From contig CAXBDQ010000013.1 in assembly GCA_963974675.1 (NCBI GenBank), forward strand, positions 1 through 64,000: a stretch of DNA of 64,000 nucleotides, given 5' to 3'. The notes under the pieces were generated by a model. It saw only the letters and a list, made by a program, of their open reading frames with translations, made no database searches and was not told the origin of the DNA. Each line of letters opens with the position of its first letter. The first letter of the stretch is position 1. This document shows positions 27,535 to 37,165 of the stretch, in pieces. Source of the stretch: Porticoccus sp963974675 (GTDB lineage Bacteria > Pseudomonadota > Gammaproteobacteria > Pseudomonadales > Porticoccaceae). Position numbers and translations under genes: made by a program.

Positions 27535-28887
27535 TCATGATGATGCTACCTTGCTAATCACATAACGAAACTTACCAGACTTCTCTGGTTTTATTTCATC
27601 ACAATAGGAAAACTTAACCTCAACAACATCACCAAGCCTTTGCTTAAATACCGAGGTAATGGCGGACTCATTGGTGATTTCATAGTCATCATTACGCACA
27701 ATATCGACACACGTCAGATCAAGCGATTCCTGAGTGATTTTAAAGGCTGCTATACCCGGCAAATCTCGTAAAATGTAAATCAGTGCTAATCCATGGAGCA
27801 CGGTTCCATCCTGGGCCACAAGAAAATCGGTTGAGCGCCCTTGTACTTCTTTTAGTACTGGCAGACCCCGGCCACAGGAACATAGCTCACTGTTGAGAAT
27901 ACCCATATCACCCGTACGGTAACGAACAAAAGGAAAATCTCGGGTAGACAGGTGTGTAACAACTATTTCACCCGACTCTCCCACAGGAAGCACTTGCCCA
28001 TCGCCATCAACGATTTCAACAATAATGTCTTCAGAGGTGATATGCATGCTGCCCTCTGGACATTGATGGGCAATAAAACCTGCATCACGTCCACCATAAC
28101 CATTGGCCACCGGACAACCAAACACCTGTTCTATTTTTCCCCGCTGGTGATCGTACAATCGTTCTGAGGTAACAAAAGCAACACGTATACCAATATTGCT
28201 CAGGTCTACCCCTCTTTTTTGCGCATGCCCAGCAATATGAGCCAATGCCGAAGGATAACCAAACAGCATCGAGGGCCTCACATCTTGTATGGTGCCGATA
28301 AACCCATCCAGTTTTTCTTCAGACATTTCAAAGGCTGGCAACAATTGCGTTCTAAACAATTTATCCCTAATTTGCCGTACACGATCCTGAGCACCCAGTT
28401 CAATGGGGGAGCCCCACACAACAATCTCTGGGTCACCAATATCTACATTCCACCACCGAGTAGCGCGCCATTTAGCCGCCACATCGTGGCTCACCCTTTT
28501 AGATCCTATGTAGAAAATTAGTGGTTCACCACTGGATCCACCCGTATTAAATCGGGCTAAACCAACGGCATCATCCGCCTTTAACCGATCCTGGTTTTCT
28601 CTAATTCCCGGCTTTCCCGTCAGAGGCAATTGTTCCAGCTGCTCTAAAGAAAAGAGATTTTTTGGATCAAACTCAAGAGACAAAAAAAGTTCTCTATAAT
28701 AGGGAACATTCGTACCGATATCAGAGAGAAAAGTACGTAAATTATCTAACTGTATTTTTTCAAGTTCAGTTGATGATAGCCACTGATTCCGTTCCATGTC
28801 TTTTCGAACCCGAACAGTGCTGTGCTTTTTTAATTTTTCGTGTAGGGGAAAAACCACTCCAGACACCAGCTTCGTATACAAGCTCAT
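27535..28887 (-). CDS. CapK/phenylacetate-CoA-ligase-like adenylate-forming enzyme
   Basis: The 450-aa protein is of the CapK/PaaK type: FNTGGSSGEPLIFYIG (AMP loop), GYGGRDAGFIAHQCPEG, and CSCGRGLPVLKEVQGR with its cysteines, then RYRTGDMG. The family is frequent in polysaccharide loci and presumably activates an acid for attachment to the glycan. I chose the ATG at 28887 because AAAGGT lies upstream and the gene overlaps the preceding stop by exactly 4 bases (ATGA); the longer reading from 28938 adds 17 unconserved residues. Which acid it activates is unknown. Confidence 0.86.
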   Translation of the reverse strand: MSLYTKLVSGVVFPLHEKLKKHSTVRVRKDMERNQWLSSTELEKIQLDNLRTFLSDIGTNVPYYRELFLSLEFDPKNLFSLEQLEQLPLTGKPGIRENQDRLKADDAVGLARFNTGGSSGEPLIFYIGSKRVSHDVAAKWRATRWWNVDIGDPEIVVWGSPIELGAQDRVRQIRDKLFRTQLLPAFEMSEEKLDGFIGTIQDVRPSMLFGYPSALAHIAGHAQKRGVDLSNIGIRVAFVTSERLYDHQRGKIEQVFGCPVANGYGGRDAGFIAHQCPEGSMHITSEDIIVEIVDGDGQVLPVGESGEIVVTHLSTRDFPFVRYRTGDMGILNSELCSCGRGLPVLKEVQGRSTDFLVAQDGTVLHGLALIYILRDLPGIAAFKITQESLDLTCVDIVRNDDYEITNESAITSVFKQRLGDVVEVKFSYCDEIKPEKSGKFRYVISKVASS

Positions 28888-29975
28888 TTGATTACCTTTA
28901 ACTCGTGATACACATCTATCCAAAGGCCTTTCACACAAGGCCAGGCATAAGGCTGCACCGCAGCCAATCCATTTAAAACAAGGTTTTCTCTGATATCACC
29001 ACGCTGATAGAGCGATACGATCTGGCTAGCCATCGCCACTTCATCTCCAACAGGCACCATCATTGCCGTCTTTTCATGTTCAACAATAAAGGGGATACCC
29101 CCCACATCAGTGGTAATAACCGGCACACCGCAGGCTAGTGCTTCCAAAACTGAGTTGGGCATATTATCGACGGTAGTAGGGTTCAGCATGATATCGGCCG
29201 ATTGATAAAACTCGACAATTTGTTGTGCATCGAGTCGCCCTACAAATGTGACATGTTGCTGCAACCCTAATTTTTCAACCAGTTCTTCCAATACCTCTTG
29301 CTGTGGGCCTGTGCCTGCAACCTCTAAGCAGATGTCCGGCACTTGCTCCTTGGCAATAGCGGTCGCTTTTATAGCCGTCTCAATACCATAAATAATCTCA
29401 AGATTTCGGGTAATAATTAACTTGAATACCGGCGTCAACGGCTTTGTACTGGCAGGCTTAAAACGCTCAAGATCAACAATATTAGGAATTACATGAGTTT
29501 CCAGCCCAAAATCAGCAAATACTTTTTTTAAGTAGCCCGAAGGCACAACAATAAGACTCGCCTTTTTTAAGGTTGGAGAAACCCATTGAAAAGACCGTTC
29601 AAAATAGCTTTGTGCTTCGCCGCCCCGATAATTGACGATGACCGGCGTTTTTTTAAACCAACCTATCCATATCACTGGTGCAGAAAATAACTGCCAAGAC
29701 CAGCCAGAATTCGCCATCAAATGAATAACGTTTACTTTGCCCGCCAGTGTCCAAACATCAAATAGATAAGGAATCAATCGAAACAAGGCTCTAAAGCCTT
29801 TTACATTTTCAATCAATTTCGGGCGATAAGGTTTATTGTTCTGCACCAAAGTAACATCAACTTGCTCATCACCCAGTAAATTAACGAGCTGACGAGTTTG
29901 AGTTGCCATGCCACCTGCTGGGGGCGGCAGTGGGCCAACAACACCTAAATGCAAAGTTTCCTTAGCGCTATTCAT
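28884..29975 (-). CDS. Glycosyltransferase family 4
   Basis: A 363-aa GT-B enzyme with the N-terminal glycine-rich loop GPLPPPAGGMATQTRQL and the C-terminal nucleotide-sugar site EALACGVPVITTDVGGIP (E-x7-E region near residue 300). It adds a hexose-type residue to the lipid-linked repeat unit. It overlaps both flanking genes by 4 bases, so the three form one translationally coupled block. The donor is unknown. Confidence 0.92.
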   Translation of the reverse strand: MNSAKETLHLGVVGPLPPPAGGMATQTRQLVNLLGDEQVDVTLVQNNKPYRPKLIENVKGFRALFRLIPYLFDVWTLAGKVNVIHLMANSGWSWQLFSAPVIWIGWFKKTPVIVNYRGGEAQSYFERSFQWVSPTLKKASLIVVPSGYLKKVFADFGLETHVIPNIVDLERFKPASTKPLTPVFKLIITRNLEIIYGIETAIKATAIAKEQVPDICLEVAGTGPQQEVLEELVEKLGLQQHVTFVGRLDAQQIVEFYQSADIMLNPTTVDNMPNSVLEALACGVPVITTDVGGIPFIVEHEKTAMMVPVGDEVAMASQIVSLYQRGDIRENLVLNGLAAVQPYAWPCVKGLWIDVYHELKVIK

Positions 29976-31183
29976 CTATCATGCCTGAAATCACCATAGA
30001 CCTGCTGGTACCGACCGACACTGTTAGCCCAGTTTCTATCCTGTTCTACAAACTGACGGCCATTGATCTTCATCTCGGGCCAACTATTTTTAGCACCTAG
30101 TAATTCAGTCACTACTCTCGCTAAATCATTGGCATTATCTGCTTGAAACAAACAGCCATTTTGACCGTGTGTAATCAGCTCTTTATGTCCACCCACATCA
30201 GAGGCTACAACCAACTTACCCTGTGCCATAGCTTCCAGTGGCTTTAAGGGTGTCACCAAATCGGTTAAGCGCATGGAAAGACGAGGATAGATAAAAACAT
30301 CCACTAAATTATAGTAATTTTGTACCTCCGTATGAGGTACCCGGCCTGTCATTACCACAATATCTTGTAATTTCAATTCAGTAATTTTTGATTTAATGAG
30401 TGCTTCCTGGGGGCCACCACCAACAAGCAACAGTCGGATATTAGAATCATTAGCGACCATCTGAGGTAAAGCTTCCAACAACAGCGGTAGACCTTCATAA
30501 GCATAAAATGAGCCAATAAAACCCAGTACCGTTTTACCCGACAAACCTAACTCTTGCTCCATTCCCGGGTCAGCTTCGCCTCCAACACTAAAATGCTCTA
30601 TATCTACGGCATTAGGAATAACTGTCACTTTATTATCCGGAATGCCACGGGCAACAATATCTTGGCGCAACCCTTCACAAATGGTGGTGACAGCAGAGAC
30701 TTCCCGAAAAACTTTACTTTCCAAAGCGCGGGTCAGTCGATAACGAAGCCCCTTTTCTTTACTGGTACCATGATCCACCGCCGCATCTTCCCAAAAGGCA
30801 CGACATTCATACACTACGGGTAAATTGAATTTCTTATTGGCCTGTAGCGCAGCTAAGCCGTTGAGTGCAGGCGAATGGGCATGCAATATATCTGGCTTTT
30901 CTTCTTCAATCACTTCTGCAATGCGCTTTGCCAGCGTCCGTACCACATGCCATTGATTCAACACTGGCAATTTGAAAAAAGCTCCGTCAGTAACAGGAGT
31001 GCGATAAAAATGCAGCCCATCAACCTCTTCAGATAGTGCCGAGGTTTCTGCTTTATGTTTTAGCCCCGTCACATGGGTGGTGTACCAACCAAGCTCTCGC
31101 TGATGCCGCAAAATATTCCGGGTACGGAAGGTATAACCGCTTTGCAGCGGTATCGAATGGTCAAGAATATGGAGAATTTTCAT
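29972..31183 (-). CDS. Glycosyltransferase, exosortase A-associated (TIGR04063 type)
   Basis: A 403-aa GT4 enzyme beginning MKILHILDHSIPLQSGYTFR, the near-invariant start of the XrtA-associated TIGR04063 group. The C-terminal site is KPLEAMAQGKLVVASDVGGHKELI. It is 4 bases downstream of the amidotransferase gene and overlaps the next glycosyltransferase by 4. It is a core marker of XrtA EPS loci; the sugar transferred is not established. Confidence 0.95.
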   Translation of the reverse strand: MKILHILDHSIPLQSGYTFRTRNILRHQRELGWYTTHVTGLKHKAETSALSEEVDGLHFYRTPVTDGAFFKLPVLNQWHVVRTLAKRIAEVIEEEKPDILHAHSPALNGLAALQANKKFNLPVVYECRAFWEDAAVDHGTSKEKGLRYRLTRALESKVFREVSAVTTICEGLRQDIVARGIPDNKVTVIPNAVDIEHFSVGGEADPGMEQELGLSGKTVLGFIGSFYAYEGLPLLLEALPQMVANDSNIRLLLVGGGPQEALIKSKITELKLQDIVVMTGRVPHTEVQNYYNLVDVFIYPRLSMRLTDLVTPLKPLEAMAQGKLVVASDVGGHKELITHGQNGCLFQADNANDLARVVTELLGAKNSWPEMKINGRQFVEQDRNWANSVGRYQQVYGDFRHDR

Positions 31184-31187
31184 GGCA

Positions 31188-33089
31188 TCAATTCAACTGA
31201 ATATTGTCATTTTTAGTGGCCGCCTCAAACATCAATAGCGACCAGAGAACAGCGCTGTGATCACGTACACCAGACTGATGTTGATTCACCAATTTTTCAA
31301 GATACTGTTGGTTAAATAAGCCGGTATTGGCCAACCCACCTTCTACAATTCGTGAGCGCAACCGTTCTTTTAATGGGCCTCGGAACCAATTTGCTAAAGG
31401 AACACCAAATCCCATTTTGGGCCGGTATAAAACATCATGTGGCAGATGTGACTCCAATGATTTTTTGAGTACGTATTTTCCTTCCTTCCCTTTTAACTTG
31501 TATTTAGGCGGCAGACTGGAAACCCACTCTACAAATTTGTGATCCAACAATGGCACTCTGACTTCAAGAGAATGAGCCATGCTGGCTCTATCCACTTTGG
31601 TAAGGATATCGCCTACCAGATAGGTCTTTATATCAATGTATTGGATCAGCGACATCGCATCATCTGTGGGCGCGCGCTCGGCATATCGGTTAAAGGTATC
31701 CATGGCACTATAACCCTTCAGCTGTTGCTTTAAGTTATTACTAAATAGGGCCTCTCGCTGATCTTCTTTCGCCAGCGACACCGAATGCATATAGGCTTCT
31801 ACAGAGTTTCTAGCCAATGACTGAAAAGTGCTTTTGGCGCGAAGAAACTTAGGCGCCCAATCTGCCTTGGGGTAAATCCGACCTAAAAAGCCAAAAACCA
31901 AACGACGGAACCATAAGGGCAAACGAGAGCGCAACTTTTCTTCATTCATATGCCAGCGGTAACGCCGGTAACCCGCAAAATTTTCATCGCCACCATCACC
32001 GGATAGTGCAACCGTCACACGCTTTTTGGCCAACTGACAAACGCGATATGTGGGAATCGCAGAACTGTCTGCATAGGGTTCATCATACAGTGCTGCCAAC
32101 TCATCAATCAGGTCGAAGTCATCACTGTCTACCGTCTCCTCAAAATGATTAGTCTTGTAACGCTCAGCCACCTTTAAAGCAAATTCCGTTTCGTTAAATT
32201 GCTTTACATCAAAACCAATCGCACAAGTATTCACTGGATCATCTTGCAGCTCTGCCATCATGGCAACCACTGCACTGGAATCAACCCCACCAGAAAGGAA
32301 AGCACCCAACGGCACCTCGGCGACCATACGTATGCCGACAGCTTCTTTCAGATTTTTCAGTAAGTCTTGCTGTAATGATTCTTCTGAGACAACGTCGGTA
32401 ACCTTGAAGGGTACATCCCAATACTCATGAGGCTCAGGTACAGGTTGTCCCCTTGTTAGTAATAATGTATGCCCGGGGGACAATTTGAAAACATTGCTAT
32501 AGATGGTTTTCGGCTCGGGGATATAACCCAAAGCAAAATAATCTTCTACTGCCTGAGGGTTCAATTTTCTGGGCAAGTCAGGATGTGCTTTAAGCACCTT
32601 AAGCTCTGACCCAAAGACCAATTGATTATCGGGAAGAATGGAATAAAAAAGTGGCTTTATGCCTAATCGGTCTCGGGCTAAAAATAGTGATTGTTGTTTT
32701 TGGTCATAAATAGCAAAGGCAAACATACCGCGGAAATGCTCCACGCATTGTTCACCCCATTCCATCCAGGCATACAGAATGACTTCGGTATCACATCGTG
32801 TGCGAAAACTATAACCCTTCGCTTTAAGCTGCTCAGCCAATTCCATGAAATTGTAAATTTCACCATTGTAGACAACACACACCGAGCCATCTGCATTCAG
32901 CATCGGTTGCTGACCTGACGACAGATCAATAATAGACAAACGTCGATGCGCCAAAGCGACACCAGGCTCTAGATGAAGCCCACCTTCATCTGGACCACGA
33001 TGGAACTGCATTTGATTCATTGCTGAAATCAAGCCTTCATCAAACGACTGCTGCCCTTGAAGGTCAAAAATACCTGCTATGCCACACAT
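31188..33089 (-). CDS. Asparagine-synthetase-like amidotransferase, XrtA/PEP-CTERM system
   Basis: A 633-aa class-II glutamine amidotransferase with an intact N-terminal nucleophile Cys2 (MCGIAGIF). It also has HRGPDEGG, the glutamine-site motifs and the synthetase PP-loop SGGVDSS. It matches TIGR03108. It should use ammonia from glutamine to amidate a carboxylate, perhaps a uronic acid made by the 51725 dehydrogenase. It contrasts with its distant relative at 6891, which has lost the glutaminase Cys. Confidence 0.93.
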   Translation of the reverse strand: MCGIAGIFDLQGQQSFDEGLISAMNQMQFHRGPDEGGLHLEPGVALAHRRLSIIDLSSGQQPMLNADGSVCVVYNGEIYNFMELAEQLKAKGYSFRTRCDTEVILYAWMEWGEQCVEHFRGMFAFAIYDQKQQSLFLARDRLGIKPLFYSILPDNQLVFGSELKVLKAHPDLPRKLNPQAVEDYFALGYIPEPKTIYSNVFKLSPGHTLLLTRGQPVPEPHEYWDVPFKVTDVVSEESLQQDLLKNLKEAVGIRMVAEVPLGAFLSGGVDSSAVVAMMAELQDDPVNTCAIGFDVKQFNETEFALKVAERYKTNHFEETVDSDDFDLIDELAALYDEPYADSSAIPTYRVCQLAKKRVTVALSGDGGDENFAGYRRYRWHMNEEKLRSRLPLWFRRLVFGFLGRIYPKADWAPKFLRAKSTFQSLARNSVEAYMHSVSLAKEDQREALFSNNLKQQLKGYSAMDTFNRYAERAPTDDAMSLIQYIDIKTYLVGDILTKVDRASMAHSLEVRVPLLDHKFVEWVSSLPPKYKLKGKEGKYVLKKSLESHLPHDVLYRPKMGFGVPLANWFRGPLKERLRSRIVEGGLANTGLFNQQYLEKLVNQHQSGVRDHSAVLWSLLMFEAATKNDNIQLN

Positions 33090-33135
33090 GAATTATTTTT
33101 CCGCTCACTTGTTATCATTTGTTAGTGTTGTTTAT

Positions 33136-34305
33136 TTATTGTGCCCTTTGAGAAATATCGAGCAAATCATCGTAAACATTCAAATATTCGTTGACTGTTT
33201 TTGGCCAATTAAACGTTGAGCTCACTCTATTCAAACCATTTTGGCCCATCAATGTCCTGTCATCTGAATGATCTACCAACTCGCCAATGGCTGTTGCCAA
33301 GCCCTCCACATCGCCTACCGTTACCAGGCAGCCATTTTCCCCTTCACTAATAAGCTCAGGGTTGCCGCCCACGTTTGTTGCGATCACAGGCAATTTAGTG
33401 GCCATTGCTTCAAGGACTGTGTTGGAAATACCTTCTGCAAGGGAAGGTAAAACAAAGATATCCATTAATTGCATCAGTTGAGGAATATCATTCCTGTCCC
33501 CAGCCATCCAAACTAAATCTGACAATCCCTGCTCGGCAATATGTGCTTGTAGTGATTCGGATAAAGGGCCACCTCCTACTAAAACCAATCTCAGATTATT
33601 TTTTAACTCAGGCCTGTTATCGATAAGGCTCTTTACGCCATCCACCAATAATTTATGATTTTTAACCTCTGCGATTCGTCCCACAGACCCAACAACAATA
33701 GAATTGTCTGGCAAAAAACCGGGCGGTGTTATTTGTCCTCGCAAGGCATTCTTAGCATCCAGTGTGCCCGGATGAAACTTTTCGCTATCGACACCATTAT
33801 AGATCTGCCTAAGCTTTTGCTGCGGTACATTGATGGTGTCTCTCAACCAAGACTCTAGGTCTTTACTCACGGCAATATATTGATGAATAAATAAACGCAA
33901 AACTTTTCGAAGAGCATTATATTTTTTATTAGTACCATCCAGGTCATAGATATCTCTGCCATGTTCACCATGTACACGTTTCACACCAGGCAACAATAAT
34001 GTTAGCGCCTGCATCTCCAGACTGGCCAAGTTTCGGGTATGAACAATATCAGGACGAAGTGAAAAAAGTGTCTTTAACAATCGAAAGTATAAACCCCAAT
34101 CCTGCCCTGGCTTTTTATGAAGCTGAATCACCTCAACATCGGGTGCGGTAATACGTTTGGCAAAATCCGTGGCATCAGTAAGACAAATGATGACATGACG
34201 GTATCGGTCAGCCGGTGTACGGTTAATAATATTGACCAAACCATTCTCTAACCCACCCGTTCCCAGCGCATAGATAATATGAACAACTTTGGGCGGCAAA
34301 GACAC
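33136..34305 (-). CDS. Glycosyltransferase, PEP-CTERM/EpsH1 system (TIGR03088 type)
   Basis: A 389-aa GT4 enzyme starting PKVVHIIYALGTGGLENGLV, the signature of TIGR03088, with HGEHGRDIYDLDG in the N-terminal domain. The donor site is EAMATKLPVIATNVGGNPELI. Its start overlaps the last base of the exosortase gene, so it is coupled to xrtA. It is a core EPS assembly enzyme in XrtA loci. Confidence 0.95.
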   Translation of the reverse strand: MSLPPKVVHIIYALGTGGLENGLVNIINRTPADRYRHVIICLTDATDFAKRITAPDVEVIQLHKKPGQDWGLYFRLLKTLFSLRPDIVHTRNLASLEMQALTLLLPGVKRVHGEHGRDIYDLDGTNKKYNALRKVLRLFIHQYIAVSKDLESWLRDTINVPQQKLRQIYNGVDSEKFHPGTLDAKNALRGQITPPGFLPDNSIVVGSVGRIAEVKNHKLLVDGVKSLIDNRPELKNNLRLVLVGGGPLSESLQAHIAEQGLSDLVWMAGDRNDIPQLMQLMDIFVLPSLAEGISNTVLEAMATKLPVIATNVGGNPELISEGENGCLVTVGDVEGLATAIGELVDHSDDRTLMGQNGLNRVSSTFNWPKTVNEYLNVYDDLLDISQRAQ

Positions 34306-35936
34306 TAGTTATCACCCGCTTTACCCACCGATTGATCGAGAGAATGCTCAAGCTCTGCCATCATTTTAGTTAAAAACCCCTGTAGCAATTCGTTCGCAAC
34401 AGCGATGTCTTCTGCTGTCTCACCAGAACCAATAGAGGCTGAAAGAGAAAGTATCGAGGCATCCCTCCTACCATCGATCAGCCTTGCTTCAACCTCCCTA
34501 AGTTTGGCGATGTAATTATTTGCGGTATGGTGACGACCAACTCGATACCAGTACCAAACCAACAAACTTTTTCTAGGTCCTTTCACCACAGCCGAAACAA
34601 CCTCAATCTCACGATCATTCAACTTGACCTGTTTTTTTCTCTTTTCTGACACTCGCCATTGCGACATTTTATTATTGAAGAGCTTGTTCTCACTATTCAC
34701 TACCTCTGCGCCCTGTTTTTGTTCAAGATATTGGGCAAGGTGTAATCCAATGGTCTCCGAATTATTTTGCGTAGAGGAATAAAACTGATTAATTTCCCTG
34801 TCGGCACGGGTAATACGCGGCGTCCACTCCCAGGATTTTTCTTCGATTGCCTGCCAATTCTTTTGGCCTTCAGGAATATGTATTTCGGTATATGAGTCCA
34901 TGTACTGAAGCTGGTTAAGGGCATAGACCCAAGCTGGCCAGAGTGAAATCGTCATCAATGTTACGATTAGAGAAGCCACTAAATGTTTATATTCAAAGGG
35001 TCTGGTAGCTGAGAAATTTTGGCCATACCCCAAACCATTCAGGACATCTTTGTCTTGGGATTCCTGGCCTTGGGGTTCCGGATCTCGCCATATCGATCCA
35101 ATAGAAAACAAAACCAGCATCACCAAACCAAAAAATATCCAGCCGTAAATCAGGTGGTCTACGCCCACGGCAAGCTCCATCCCACTGAGGTGTCCTAACA
35201 TCACGATCATGTAGGCTCTCAAGCCATTGGCCACAATGGGGACAATCATAGAAACAACGATAAAAATAAGCCGCTTCTTATAACTGGAGTAATTAATGTA
35301 GGCAAAAAGACAGCCCAGTGTCACAGAAGCAATGAGATAGCGAACCCCACTACAGGCTTCAACCACAGACCAATTGCCACTAGGCAATGAGATAAACATA
35401 CCATCTCGATATACAGGAATCCCAGTCAACTTGACCAAAGTGACCGTCACTGTTGCGGTATATTCCATCAGTGCAGGAACAAGCCCCTCTCCCATGGGTA
35501 CTGCAAAAAATAAAAACATAAGAGGAAACAATAAAATTTTAAAGAGACGCCAACCCATAACGACCAGAAAACTCGCGATCAGCATGGACACTAACGCCAA
35601 TTGTTGTACTACCAAAACATCCACTAGGTATCCCAGCATCCAAGCAATACCGGCAAGGGATAAAGGGATCAGGGCAAGGTAGTTAGGAGTTAGGGGGCAA
35701 GACGAAATCAGCGCTCTCTTTTGCCACACCAACCAAATGGTAATGGGTATTATCAAAAACCCATGAGTATAGGTTTCCGAGCGAAGCCAGGTAGAAACCA
35801 TGGAAAATGTTGTTTGGTAAAAAACACCTAAAATAGAAACAAATAGAAACATAGAAAGAATGCCAAAGAGCACTCTATTGTCTCTTACCTGAGGCAGAGC
35901 TTGAGGAGATTGATTCTCTTCCATCGAATGATTCAT
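34305..35936 (-). CDS. xrtA: Exosortase A with fused EpsI domain
   Basis: The 543-aa inner-membrane transpeptidase-like protein has about eight transmembrane helices (residues ~20-290). The exosortase catalytic residues are present: Cys195 (VEACSGVRY), Arg240 (ANGLRAYMIV) and His261 (VDHLIYGW). Residues ~310-543 form the periplasmic EpsI domain typical of XrtA. It cleaves PEP-CTERM signals and attaches or releases sorted proteins at the cell surface. The genes around it are its standard partners. No PEP-CTERM substrate is encoded in this window, so substrates lie elsewhere. Confidence 0.97.
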   Translation of the reverse strand: MNHSMEENQSPQALPQVRDNRVLFGILSMFLFVSILGVFYQTTFSMVSTWLRSETYTHGFLIIPITIWLVWQKRALISSCPLTPNYLALIPLSLAGIAWMLGYLVDVLVVQQLALVSMLIASFLVVMGWRLFKILLFPLMFLFFAVPMGEGLVPALMEYTATVTVTLVKLTGIPVYRDGMFISLPSGNWSVVEACSGVRYLIASVTLGCLFAYINYSSYKKRLIFIVVSMIVPIVANGLRAYMIVMLGHLSGMELAVGVDHLIYGWIFFGLVMLVLFSIGSIWRDPEPQGQESQDKDVLNGLGYGQNFSATRPFEYKHLVASLIVTLMTISLWPAWVYALNQLQYMDSYTEIHIPEGQKNWQAIEEKSWEWTPRITRADREINQFYSSTQNNSETIGLHLAQYLEQKQGAEVVNSENKLFNNKMSQWRVSEKRKKQVKLNDREIEVVSAVVKGPRKSLLVWYWYRVGRHHTANNYIAKLREVEARLIDGRRDASILSLSASIGSGETAEDIAVANELLQGFLTKMMAELEHSLDQSVGKAGDN

Positions 35937-35941
35937 CCTGA

Positions 35942-37150
35942 TTAATCAGTAACATCTTCTAGGTGAGATCCGACTATCGGCAAATTCTCCTCCCAACTGA
36001 AGTCACTCATGACTTTTTGCCTAGCTCTAGCACCAATTTCCACATGCTCGCCGTTAATAACGCTTTGAATCAACACCTGCAATGCCTGCTCGTTATCACC
36101 CAACAGAACCTCCTGGCCATGGATTGCCCGAATACCCTCTAATGCCTGGCTCGTCACAATAGTCGGCTTAGCCATCGCCATCGCCTCTAAAACTTTATTC
36201 TGTATTCCACGAGCTATTCTCATTGGCGCTACTGCTGCTATTGCATGCTTAAGGTACGGGCGCACATCAGTAACACGACCTGTAACGACAATATCCATCC
36301 CATTACCAAGCCGCTGAACCTCTTCCGTTGGGTTGCTGCCTACAATATAAAATCTAAGGTCAGGATTCTTCTTTTGGAGACTGGGAAACACTTTTTTTGC
36401 AAACCAGGTCACAGCATCCATGTTAGGCCAATAGTCCATGGCACCGGTAAAGACCAACACTTGTTCTGTCGACTGGTAGGGAATATGCGTATCAATGTCT
36501 GGAGAAAAATAGCCTGTATCCACACCATTGTTATAAAAACTGATCTTGTTAGCTGACCGAGGACACAACTGCTTAAACATGTCAGCCTCTGCAGAAGAAA
36601 CAAACAAGCTACTATCAAAGCTGGCCGCAACTTTTTGCTCAAAAGTTAACAGCTTTTTTCCTTCTCTGCGGTACACCCAACTCAGTGGCCATTTTTTACG
36701 AGTCGAGTACTGCTGCCATTTGTCAGAATCAATATCGACAAAATCGATCACGGTGTTTTCAAAGCCAAAATCTCGTGTCATGGTGTACTGCGCCATGGCC
36801 GAAGAGTACACTACCAATTTTTCTATTTTATGCTGCGCTGTTTTCTCTTTAACCCAACTATTAAGCTCCCTATTTTTGTAATAGGGTAATGTTAGGGCTT
36901 GGCCAGAAATGAAGCCGATCATACTTTTCAATTTGGCTCTGTGCGGTTCCAGCTTAATGAAGCAGCTCTCTACACACATATCCGCAATCAACGGCTGATA
37001 TTGCCAATCTTCAGGATCATCAACAAACGTACCCAGGTAAACTTGATAATGCTGACAAAGGTACTTTAAAAGGTGATATGAACGTATCTTATCGCCCTTA
37101 TTGGGCGGATAGGGAATGCGATGACAAAGAAAAAGCAGGGGCGGTTTCAT
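35942..37150 (-). CDS. Glycosyltransferase, PEP-CTERM/EpsH1 system (TIGR03087 type)
   Basis: A 402-aa GT4 enzyme starting PPLLFLCHRIPYPPNKGDKI, the hallmark of TIGR03087. DFVDIDSDKW and RIARGIQNKVLEAMAMAKP follow at the acceptor/donor sites. It sits 5 bases upstream of xrtA in the operon. Function in EPS repeat-unit assembly is family-level knowledge; its sugar is unknown. Confidence 0.95.
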   Translation of the reverse strand: MKPPLLFLCHRIPYPPNKGDKIRSYHLLKYLCQHYQVYLGTFVDDPEDWQYQPLIADMCVESCFIKLEPHRAKLKSMIGFISGQALTLPYYKNRELNSWVKEKTAQHKIEKLVVYSSAMAQYTMTRDFGFENTVIDFVDIDSDKWQQYSTRKKWPLSWVYRREGKKLLTFEQKVAASFDSSLFVSSAEADMFKQLCPRSANKISFYNNGVDTGYFSPDIDTHIPYQSTEQVLVFTGAMDYWPNMDAVTWFAKKVFPSLQKKNPDLRFYIVGSNPTEEVQRLGNGMDIVVTGRVTDVRPYLKHAIAAVAPMRIARGIQNKVLEAMAMAKPTIVTSQALEGIRAIHGQEVLLGDNEQALQVLIQSVINGEHVEIGARARQKVMSDFSWEENLPIVGSHLEDVTD

Positions 37151-37165
37151 ATATCCATGACCTTA

